Positions 36,580-46,594 of a DNA stretch of 64,000 nucleotides are shown in pieces. A model generated the notes under the pieces. That model was not told the DNA's origin. It saw only the letters and a list, made by a program, of their open reading frames with translations, and did no database searches. A program made the translations under genes and the position numbers. This DNA is from Ancylostoma caninum (Eukaryota; Nematoda; Chromadorea; Rhabditida; Ancylostomatidae). Numbering within the stretch: position 1 is the stretch's first letter; each line of letters begins with the position of its first letter. The stretch spans positions 992,001 through 1,056,000 of the forward strand of contig JBAJFG010000030.1 of the NCBI GenBank assembly GCA_037903475.1, in the 5' to 3' direction.

Positions 36580-37742
36580 TATTTTGTGTTCTCTCTCATC
36601 AGGGCACCGCATTTTCGCCACAATCTAGGGTGGGACAAATCATCGGGTAGCATAATGTATAGCGACCATTAGAAACGAAATAACAATCAAAAAATTTTCT
36701 CTGCCATATGCATATAAGTACACTAGATGTGGGTGCAGTAGTTATGGTCTGTGAGTTCAGTGAGCGTTTCCGACTTTGTCTGCAATAACAGCTGCAGCAC
36801 GATGTCGGCCTGCTAATCACTGGAGGACATTGCTGGATGGGTCTGGTGGTAGATTCTACTGAGTCACAATAGAAAAGATCAGAACGGAAGAAATCACACC
36901 CTGTATATTATACAACATATAGAGGAAAGTGTGAAAATTAGGTCTAACCAGCTGAGCAGACTCCCGATGCCACGCCGCAGTCCAATTACGTACGAAATCC
37001 AGATGCCCTCACTAAGCTCTTAGACCTTACCTCGCCTGAGGGAATCCTGATGGAATACATTCAAAATACCAAAATGAACCAGGATGAGCTCAAGAACGCA
37101 ATAACGAACTCAGAAAAATGTGATAGTTGTCTCACAACCGTCACCGTTATAGTCATCCTGCAAAATGGCGTCCACGCTAATATGAAAGTCGTGGAAGAAC
37201 CATAAGCGTTTCTCACAGGAATTACTACATCACGGCGATCAAAAACGCACAAATTTTATTGAAATATTAGAATAATGGTGAAGTTTGACGTGAAAAGAGA
37301 TGGAAAAAAACCAAATATTTCAGAAAAAAATTGCACAAATTACAACTTATGAACGTGCATGACTAATAGTATTAGTATCAGTAGTTCATTTATTAACAGT
37401 GAAAGCTCCGATTCGTTTTTTACCATATAGTTCTCATTATTATTTATATTTCTACGAATTAATTTTTCCAACATTCATAACCACCTTATGTAGCAGACTG
37501 TGCTACATCGGGTTTTCTTTATGCTTATAGTTTTAGAATAGATAAGAACTCTAGAAATCGAAACTTTAAAGATTCAGTGAATCCTCAACAGTTTCGAAGC
37601 TATAAGGCGAGAATTTCAAGAACTACAGTCCACTTTTAACCACACTTACTGGTTGTTCTTTGGCATAACTGGGAAGATCAGTAAACGAACATGGAAATAT
37701 GCTCTAATCTCTCTTATATTCATTATTTTTTATTATTTTTTA
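36580..37742. other. intergenic, no gene recognised
   Basis: No splice-linked coding pattern and no matched repeat. Confidence 0.4.
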
Positions 37743-38212
37743 TCTCATTGTGGTCGGCTTCGGTCACGTGCAACAGGGCATCCAATAGGTATGAAGAGGC
37801 GCACGTATGGCAGAAGTGGTGAAGGATAGTAAATTAGCAGGATTTCCCTTCAAAATATACGTTAAAAAATTAAAAGAAATATTCTGATTTGTGAAAAAAA
37901 AGCGGGTAACATCGCGCTGCTGAAAATGAATTTAATTTTGAATAACTTTTAGGGAAAATTCGAGGCAAACTGCAAAAAATTTCATTAAAAGAAATATTCT
38001 AATTTGTGAAAAAATGTGGGTATTATCGCGCTACTGAAAATGAGTTTAATTTTGAATAACTTTTAGGCAAAATTCGAGGCAAACTGCAAAAAATTTCATT
38101 AAAAGAAATATTCTAATTTGAGGAAAAAGCGGGTAACATCGCGCTGCTGAAAATGAGTTTAATTTTGAATAACTTTTAGGCAAAATTCGAGGAAAGCTGC
38201 AAAAAATTTCAT
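37743..38212. repeat. dispersed repeat with internal 114-bp triplication
   Basis: 37,743-37,860 (CTCATTGTGGTCGGCTTCGG onward) matches 39,221-39,330 on the same strand. It is followed by three tandem units of 114-115 bp starting at 37,869, 37,984 and 38,098, each from ATTAAAAGAAATATTCT through CATCGCGCTGCTGAAAATGA to TGCAAAAAATTTC. Units 1-3 differ by a few bases. The copy at 39,221 has a single diverged equivalent of the unit, so the triplication is local to this copy. Confidence 0.85.
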
Positions 38213-39220
38213 AGATGAAATTTGAAGGAGTGGAAACATTTGTACTATATGTTTGTAATGAAAGACCAAGAAAAAGAAGCTGAAGAACAGCAAAGACTGG
38301 AATCTTCCTGCTAGTGAGAGTGAGTGGAATCAGCTGGTGCTCATTCCTCCGGCTATTGAAAATCAGCCGATATTGGCGGCTAGGCCATGCGCACGTCGTT
38401 CGCTTGCCGTTCCTAGTTCAGCTAATACCTCAGCAGACAGCTTACGTCGCTGGATGCAATAAGCTCGTCTTATCCCGACTGAGTGCGTCGCGTATTCAAC
38501 ACCAATAAGGAACTTCAGAATATCAGCTGATCACAATGACCGCACTGAACGGAAGACCTACGAAGGCTACTGAATAATGGGCACTGAATGAATGCTGCTG
38601 TGAAGGTGGAGTTACGGAACATTTTTGCGAAAAAGACGCACTCGCGAACGTATAACAGCATAATTTACTCTGGAAAATTGTCACCATGTGTGGACGTTCA
38701 GAACACCAGTATCAAATGGGAAATTTGTCTAGAAAACTTGCCTATTGCTGAGGAGTGAGTACTTGGCTTTCTGGAAATATTCTAGCTTTTACTTATCATC
38801 GTATTGATCGTTCATTTTATTTTTGTCGTTACGGTGATGGATAATTCGCTCAAGTACTACATATGTGAGCTTCTAGAGTATGCCTATCGTGGAGCACTTT
38901 TTAATTTAATATTAAATTTTATCTTGTGTAATAGGACTTCACTTATGTATTTAAGCTCTACTTTATTCGCACTAAACCTTTTAGTGATAGCTTGCATCAT
39001 GGGAGAAAATGGAGCTTTTCTACGATTGGCCCATTCAAATTGCTTTCTCTCCCTTTGGGTAAATTTGTGCGGCTGCCACTTCCAAATATGAAAAGATATG
39101 GTGTAAATGCGCGATGAAGCGGGTGAAATTGCAGGTCGGCGAAATGATTGTGAGTCCGGAAGGAACAACCAATCGCTGAGTAGCGTCAACGCCCCTTCCT
39201 CCATCATCGTGAAGCTTACT
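38213..39220. other. intergenic, no gene recognised
   Basis: Open frames at 38,804-39,091 and 38,884-39,207 overlap on opposite strands, without splice context or recognisable sequence. Confidence 0.4.
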
Positions 39221-39420
39221 CATCTCATTGTGGTCGGCTTTGGTTCACGTACAACGGAGTATCCGATGGATATGAAGAGAAATACGTATGGTGGAGATAG
39301 AAAAGAATAGTCGATCAGCAGGATGCCCCTCTGAGAAATGTGAAAGTTCCGTTAGTTTCCCGTAAAAAAGGCAAAAAAATAGGGTGCTGTGAAAAAAATT
39401 GTAACATCTGGCTGCCGTGA
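39221..39420. repeat. second copy of the CTCATTGTGGTCGGCTT dispersed repeat
   Basis: Shares CATCTCATTGTGGTCGGCTT, then GGTATGAAGAG/GGATATGAAGAG and a final CAGCAGGATGCCC/AGCAGGATTTCCC with 37,743-37,860, and a weaker match to the 114-bp unit (GTGAAAAAAATTGTAACATC) afterwards. It lies immediately left of the hAT-type MITE. Confidence 0.7.
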
Positions 39421-39446
39421 ATGACTCATAAATTATAGCTAGAACT

Positions 39447-39720
39447 CAGTGGCGGACGCAGAAAGTGGGCGGGAGGGGGGGCGTGGGAAGAAAAGTGGGG
39501 TCTCCGCCGTTTTGGGGACCCAGACGGAAAATAAAATTAATAATAATATTAATTATAATAATAAACAATAAATAAAAAATATATTAAAAATAATAATAAA
39601 AATAAACAATTAAAAATAAACTAACACAAGATTTTTATTTGTATTGTAAAGTAATTTCGAAAATTTGGCGACCCATTCTCGGGGGGGGGCGCGCGCCCCC
39701 CCCCCCTGCGTCCGCCACTG
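39447..39720. mobile_element. hAT-type MITE, intact, perfect TIRs and 8-bp duplication
   Basis: 274 bp. Ends are a perfect inverted pair, CAGTGGCGGACGCAG and CTGCGTCCGCCACTG. It is flanked by the perfect 8-bp duplication CTAGAACT (39,439-39,446 and 39,721-39,728). The interior has AAAGTGGGCGGGAGGGG near the left, CTCCGCCGTTTTGGGGACCC, a long A+T-rich AATAATAA centre and a G-run/C-run fold near the right end. Noncoding. The intact ends and duplication suggest a more recent insertion than the copy at 9,910. Confidence 0.95.
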
Positions 39721-39728
39721 CTAGAACT

Positions 39729-41829
39729 AATCAAAAGGAGAACAAACAGTGGGTGAAATTGCAGGAAATCCCAGGAAACTTCTTGGCATCCAGCAACTCC
39801 GAATGGAAATTCTCAGAAAGAGCCAGCAAGTAATTAGCTCTCCGTAGGATTCGTGAGAACCAGCTGATCCTCTCATTAATTAAAGTGCATAGTCACAATA
39901 AGTGCATAGCTTCATTAGTGAGGTGTCAGAAAGGTCTTTCTAATTAAAGTATAGTACTTTGGCTGAGAAAAGCAAGTAAGCATGTGAAAATGCAATATTC
40001 ACAAGTAATTCATGGGAATAAAATGAGAAGAGGTGAAGAATGCAATGTAAATGTCTAGTAAAAAATAAATCAATATTTAATGATAGTAAACAGCAAGAAA
40101 TATAATTTTTCAGTAATGCAAATTTAAATTAGAAATATTTCGTTCTCACTCTCTCGTTTTCCTGCTCATTAAAAAAACTAGTGAGCAAGGAATGGTAAAA
40201 CCTACTAAACTAAGAATAAATTCCAGGAAAAAGAGATAGGTACAGTAACACTGGACGAACAGTAGCTACTGAAATATACAGTAATTCTAGAGAAATGATG
40301 GATCCCACAAAGAGAGTGAATATAAGTGTAGCCTGTGATCTCATCAAGTGGCAGATGAGGCTCAGATGGTCAGTCTGAAGAGGGCCGGCCGAGGGCTGGT
40401 GAGTGGCCGGCCGTATCATCTGGCCGCCGGCGACGATTATTAAAACGAAGGCGCTCCGGCGACGGACGCGCTGTTGACAGACCGAAGCGGGCACGGATTA
40501 GACACACACTCGCACTCACTCATTAGCATGCACGCGCCCGACCGCTATCGGCTCGAGGTCAAGAAATTTACGGTACGGCGCCGAGTGTCAAGGCGACTGA
40601 GGCGAATGTGGCACTCAAGTGGCGGGCCTCTCGCATCCGGCCGCTCTTTGCCTCGAATCCTGAATCCACAGAAATTGCCAGGGTGAATCGCCTGAGATTT
40701 AAATATCCAGTATTACTCAGCCCACATACAATTTTATAACCAAAAACGTCTCATAATATTTCCAACAAACATTCCATAATAACCATTCGCCGTAAACACC
40801 CATTCCACCTTTTTATTCACGTATATCCCTTCCCAGATGTGGTGGATTCACCGCTGTTAAGAAAACACCGTGGATACGTAAGTATGACATCTAAATCTTT
40901 AGTTTAAAAAAGTGTAAAGGTAATCTCCTTGATCACCGAAACGTGAATGCGTGAAAAACGCACTCATTCAATAAAAAAATAAAATAGAAATAGAAATAAA
41001 AATAAAAATAGAAAGTTAAAAGTGAGCTGATAGACGTCCCTATCCTTTTTCCCCTTATTGATGAGTACAGAAAAGTCATATTCCAATGTTTAGTATCCGT
41101 ATAAGGGTAATGCACGAAACGGATCTGAACATGCATAGTGGAATGAAAAACTTTATGGTTCTGAAAACTCTGTAGTAATACCAATACTTATACTTATTCT
41201 ACTTTTTCTACTTTTATATTTTAGTATGAATTTGCGATTGCACAAGAGAAAGATTTGAGAATTTTGTCACTTCAAAACTTCTGCCAAGAAAAATTTGTGG
41301 ATGATTGTCCAACTATCCCTATTGTTTTCTATTCATCCAGACATTACTTCTTCTACATCTTTGCCGATCTCTGTTTGATTCTAGCAAAAATTATACACCG
41401 AGTCGAACATATCCACCATGTCGATCACGTTTTGGGTATGGTCTTCCATCTCTTCTTCTTAATGTGTGATCTAAAAAAAGACAGGCTAAGGATTTGGGCT
41501 GCAGAGTGGATAGACGCTTGCCCGGATATATTGCATTCGATTACATCCTTTCAGCTTCTGAAGAAGGCGAACTAGCCGAAATGTAGTCTGTAATCAAGAC
41601 AATAACAACCCCGTGAGGCTCCGTCAATAAAAACAAACCAATGCTCACTGAATTCTAGATGGCCACGCCCCATCGAGTATATGTCACGGATTGCCAAACT
41701 GACAGAGGGTTATGCTACAGCTAACTACAATTTTTGCTATGTTACTACTTGAACATCTGCTTGAAATGCATTTTTGTGATATACATACATTGTAGAAAGC
41801 GAGGACACATTTATGGGCTAGTGTGGAGC
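39729..41829. other. intergenic, no gene recognised
   Basis: 40,380-40,690 is G+C-rich (GGCCGGCC, GCCGGCGACG) and has open frames on both strands that I cannot assign. An AAATAGAAATA microsatellite lies at 40,975-41,020. Near 41,556-41,631 is TTCTGAAGAAGGCGAACTAG followed by CCGAAATG and AATAAA, which resembles the hairpin phrase seen near the 3' ends of some retroelements; the frame before it (41,255-41,575) is not recognisable. Confidence 0.35.
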
Positions 41830-41901
41830 ATTGTACCTGCAGAGGCGGTGAGCTCGAACCCTGTGATTGGCTCACTTATCCAACTGAGCAATCGTGGAGC
41901 T
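41830..41901 (-). other. tRNA-like sequence, probable SINE head or tRNA pseudogene
   Basis: On the reverse strand an A box (TTGCTCAGTTGG, complement of 41,880-41,891) and a B box (GGTTCGAGCTC, complement of 41,850-41,860) lie about 20 bases apart, the arrangement of an internal RNA polymerase III promoter. The acceptor stem GCTCCAC has no partner at the right distance, so this is not a functional tRNA. A tRNA-derived SINE or a decayed tRNA fits. Confidence 0.5.
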
Positions 41902-42501
41902 TGACTACACCACTCATTTCGGGCTTAGTGCTTCGCGCTACCCACTGACTAGTTCCTGTGTCGCACACTCATAGATTGACAAAATAATATTCCTTAAAGA
42001 TCATTTACAGTTATTCAAAGTCAAATTTAATTATCAAATAAGTGTAGCTTTAAATTTCGGAACTCCAGACGGCCGAAGACGTGGAAACCAGTATTTTCCC
42101 ACGCATTCCTATCCATTTCTTCTGAACTGTGCCCGCCACAGACATCTCCATATGTGCACGTACCTTGAGGATTCTTTCAATTCTATCCTAGTCATCTGGA
42201 CAGGATTTCATGGAACATTAACCACAAGAACAATGCTTAGGCTGATTGCTAATCCTAATATGTGCTATCCATCAGACTATGTAGTGTTAGCACATACAAA
42301 AGATGTTTTCCAAAATCGTTCTGCTTGTTTATGCGGTCATGAACACTCGCCTATGTGTCAGCATGGCTGCCTGGGGATTCTCTTTAATAGAGCAACGGAA
42401 TAAATGGACAAAGTAAATGAATATTTATCATCTACTTAATGTATCCGTCTACAGTCAACAGGTCGGAGAGCATCGCACTTTGGCAAGACATTATATACTT
42501 G
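41902..42501. other. intergenic, no gene recognised
   Basis: An open frame of 83 codons at 42,152-42,403 has several Cys and His residues but no splice sites or family match that I can see. Confidence 0.35.
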
Positions 42502-42710
42502 GGGTGTGTATCATCGTGAGGGAAAACGAGGCGGAGACTTCCCGCCCTTCACGATCAACTCGTCCTCGGTCGCATTCAAATTCTGTATGTTTATGTATAG
42601 TGGAATCGCGCGCGAGAACGAGTCAACCGTTGAGGGGTGGAGGAAAATTTGAACGGACCAATCGCAGAACCATGCCACGCCCCATTTTCCCTCACAATGA
42701 TACACACCCT
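42502..42710. mobile_element. MITE with GGGTGTGTATCAT termini
   Basis: About 209 bp. Left end GGGGTGTGTATCATCGTGAG then GGAAAA; right end TTTTCCCTCACAATGATACA then CACCCT, inverted with one or two mismatches. The inner right part CATGCCACGCCCCATTTTCC resembles the inverted repeat at 56,869-56,963, so they are related. Noncoding; target duplication unclear. Confidence 0.75.
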
Positions 42711-42926
42711 ATATTTGGCTATCTTTCATTTTAAAGAAGAGAAATATTCGTTCAACGCCTAGGGAGGTTATCTGATGTGCTGAGCGCGTAAACTATACTT
42801 CATAAGTGTTATTAATTTGTGCTGTAATACCATTTTGTAAGTTTACTTCAGGTCTACACTAGATATCAATTGATTTTGGCTAATTGCTAGTAGGTAGTTC
42901 TAGTTAAAAAGTACATTTATCAATTA
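42711..42926. other. short spacer
   Basis: Unremarkable A+T-rich sequence between two repeats. Confidence 0.4.
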
Positions 42927-43886
42927 ACTAGCTGCCGTACCCGGCTTTGCTCGGGATTTTTACTACCTTGGCCACATCACACTGCTGAGACCAATACTAT
43001 CACCGATAAATTCATTAAAACATTAAAATCTTCATAATTTCGGTGGTCAGCATGTTAGCGAAGCTCAAGTGACCCTTCCCCATCGACTTGTGGGCGGAAA
43101 GTTAACAAAGCTATTTTGGTGACATTGAATCGAAGCATTCGTGCAAAATGGTTGTCGTATTCGTATTCGGCGTATTGCGAGACCCCATGTCTTCACAGCT
43201 CCGTTGAGCAGAAGAGCGAAAAATCAATAAAGTCAACAAATCGACATTTCGTGCAAAATGGTTGTCATATTCGTGTTCAGCGTATTGAGATACCCCAGTA
43301 GACATGTCTTTACCACCCCATGATCAAGAATAGAGAAAAATCAATAAAATCAATAAATCGATAATTTGGCGCAAAATGGCTGTCATATTCGTGTTCAGCG
43401 TATTGAGATACCCCAGTAGACATGTCTTTACCACCCCATGATCAAGAATAGAGAAAAATCAATAAAATCAATAAATCGATAATTTGGCGCAAAATGGTTG
43501 TCATATTCGTGTTCAGCGTATTGAGATACCCCAGTAGACATGTCTTTACCACCCCATGATCAAGAATAGAGAAAAATCAATAAAATCAATAAATCGATAA
43601 TTTGGCGCAAAATGGTTGTCATATTCGGACTCAGCGTATTGAGAAACCTCAAAAGACATGTCACGACCGACTTCTGGACAAAAATAGCGAAAAATCAATA
43701 AAATCAATATAATCGATAAATCAATCGATAATCCCAGGTGCAAATTAGCCTATAACCTCCGCCGGCCCGCGAAGAATGCGCATGCAAAATTTGGTCCGGA
43801 TCGGTGCACTATCCGCGATTTCTATTCATTACATACATACACACACACACATACATACAAACTTTCACTTTTATATATACAGATTA
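42927..43886. repeat. interspersed repeat with 118-bp tandem core
   Basis: Starts ACTAGCTGCCGTACCCGGCT and then TTGCTCGGG, ends TTTTATATATACAGATTAGG. Between them is an array with unit starts (GCAAAATGG) at 43,143, 43,253, 43,371, 43,489 and 43,607: spacings 110, 118, 118, 118. The middle three units are nearly identical; the outer two are diverged. Each unit contains AATCAATAAAATCAATAAAT. The end phrase recurs near 17,946. The general design (start phrase, A+T-rich end phrase) recalls non-LTR-derived or SINE-like families, but I cannot assign it. Confidence 0.75.
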
Positions 43887-46250
43887 GGTACACCATCTTA
43901 AATCAAGATGTCCACCGCTACAATTTTTCCCCATTTCAAAACAAAGCAATAAAAATATCGGAGAAGTCATGCCTAAACGAGGAACGAAGAAAAAACGTGA
44001 AAATTCACTTTTCTTACAAAGTACAGTAATAAGGAAAGGCTGCAATTACCGTTAACAAAGGAGCGAACATGCGGGAAAATTGGGACGCCCTTATCGTTTC
44101 CATTCACTAATCCCACGAACGTTTTTGATGGTCCGAAAATCGCTTGTCGCGGTGCAGTGATGAGGAAATTGGCCGCAGATTATCGCGCACAGCTTTGTGG
44201 AGGCCGCGCGGACCTGAAGGCGCTGACCGTATGCGCGTCATTACAGAGTGAGACAAAAAGGCCGGGAGACTAGCAGATGGACAGATGGGTGAGGGAGGTG
44301 AGGATGGTTAAAGGCAGTGTGCCACCTCGTTTCGTGGGCTGAAAATAGCAACAGACTCTAGACCTCCTTGTCACGCTAATTCCAAAGATGTAGTCAAAGC
44401 GCATAAAAATGACGAAAACCCCGTTTTCGGAAGGTCCGGAAGTGCAGCTGAAGGACCACCTGTGTGGAGCGGTCCGTGAATGTGCAGGACGCCCGCCACG
44501 TCTGCAGCGTTGGCCAACACTTCTAGACGTGTCCGATCGATGAGATCACTGGCTTCACGCGTCCTCTCGGCTCGACAAATTGTTACAAACCCCATCCCGA
44601 AAAACGTCCAAAAATTGGGTTTCGAGACTTTTTTTGCAACATTTTAGGTATACCGTTGGATTCAGCATGTCGAGGAGATTCAGAATCTGGTAAAAGCTCA
44701 GACACGAAAACGAGGTGACATGCCTTTAAGAGAAGGGAGAAGAGATAGTCTTATGGACAGGAATAGTGACAAAGATACACAGAGACATGTTTACAGACAG
44801 ATGAGAAAAAGGCAGGGAGGTAGGTTGAATAAAAGATAAATATGTGGACGGAGGCAGAGAGGTACGGGATGGAAGAGAAAGAAGTGATGGAAAGAACCTA
44901 GGTAACAAGAAAGGCTCATGGGCGGCTCCAAATTCTGAGACCATGGATCTGCACAGTTACGATTTACGACTTACGAATTCAGTGTAGTTTGAGGTAAGAC
45001 CATTCGTAATATACTGATTACTAGTCTCGCGTCTGGTTCAACACTAATCACTTTGAACTTGAGATCAATTTTTGAGACTTTTCACGATCTAATACTTCTG
45101 AAAATTGAAGTTTTTGTTGTGCACATTCCTAATTGAGATCAGTTTGACCACTATGAGAGCAATCCAATGATTTACTTGAGAGTTTTGGTGGTCCATTCCA
45201 CCAGTGTCCATCACAAGTGGTGGAGAGGACGAACATTCATCCGAACAGTTTGGATAAAAATTTTATATTAATTCATTTCCAAGCACTCATTTTCAAGTAT
45301 CAGAATTTAAAAGGAAACCCTCCTTATTTCCTACTTTGGAATTAAATTTTGACAGCTTCACTGCTAAAAATTTCTGCTTTCCGAGCCCCTTTTTCTGCTA
45401 ACCAATTTTTGTCAATAGCGTCCCATTCCTTTCAAAAAAAAAATTGACAAGAAGATAGTGAATGGATCATCGCGACTCCCACAATCTAGGAAGAATATCA
45501 TCGCGACTCCCACAATCTAGGAAGAATATCTCCAGTATGGTAATACATTATTGACCAATATCTTCCTCGAAATCTGACCGCTATGTATGATCGTTTATCC
45601 AGTTATGTTAATGATTGGCGTGAGGTCATTTGTCTTCCGTTTAGTGTTGTCGTAACGTGTGCATCGGCAACCTTGGTAGGTCAGTAAAGATTAATCTCGG
45701 CAAGATTGGCAAAAAAACTATCGGTAGCCCCGCAAAACAAAAGCAACTCCTTTAGTCGCAGTGAAATTAAAGGAATTCATCGTCGTATGCTTTTTGTCAT
45801 GTCATTTTCATCTTTATCATTATCATTTCTATCATATGCTTTCAAGGACCATGATTTTAGGACAAGGTAGTCGATTCCCTCTAAACAGCTAGCCTAGAGT
45901 ATGCTAGCTTGCTCCATTTCCCTGGTGCAAAGCTTTCACTACTAGACAATGGCTTACACAGTGCAATAGCAGCGATTATGAAAAACTAGCACAACCATGT
46001 GGCATCGTGACTGGAAGGATCGTCGAAATGAACTAAATGTGAGTACTTCTCTATCATCATTTCTTCCGGATTTTCCTCAAAACACTTCTGAAAGACTAAG
46101 ACCCCCCCCCCCCTCCTCATCTCTCCTTCGACACAGATTTGCCTACTACTCCAGCTGAATCCCACTGAAAGCAGTGTAAATGTATCACGTTACATCGCTG
46201 CACCTACATCGCAAAGCGAAACATCACGTCAAATGTCCTATATCGCACCG
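43887..46250. other. intergenic, no gene recognised
   Basis: Contains a 34-bp direct duplication at 45,457-45,530 (ATCATCGCGACTCCCACAAT and following bases, twice) and TTACGATTTACGACTTACG at 44,958, the subterminal word of the hAT-type element at 62,485, here isolated. Frames at 44,371-44,595 and 44,726-44,944 are unsupported. Confidence 0.4.
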
Positions 46251-46256
46251 TTTATT
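46251..46256 (-). terminator. candidate poly(A) signal of the PRA1-family gene
   Basis: TTTATT on the plus strand (AATAAA on the coding strand), 339 bases after the stop codon at 46,595. Other hexamer variants nearer the stop could also serve. Confidence 0.4.
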
Positions 46257-46594
46257 AGCAAACTCGAACCGGTAACAAATAAAAGCAATCTTTTTTTAGT
46301 TGCGTAAACGGTTGTAATCCAGAGAAAAAAAGACAAGTACAGGAATGGAAACATTTGAAAATCAATCAGCAAATGGCCAAAATAGAGAGCTACGACTACT
46401 GAAATACCTAGTAAATATGCGGTCCTGATGAATGACTTCTATTTAACAAAAAGAGTTGAAGATCGAAACTGACATAAATTCGTGCAAAGGTAACGAAAAA
46501 GAACATAGATAGAGCTTCGATACCACACAGTATTTCTCCCAACAAATCCAGCAACACGAAGGCAATTTTTGAATCTTTTCAATCAACCAGCAAA

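Noticed and set aside
41255..41575. 106-codon forward frame with a His/Val-rich centre
   Set aside because: No initiation or splice context and no recognisable motif; the only notable element is the downstream hairpin phrase, reported separately.
41830..41901. Functional tRNA on the reverse strand
   Set aside because: A and B boxes are present but the acceptor stem has no partner and no anticodon arm forms; kept only as a tRNA-like sequence.
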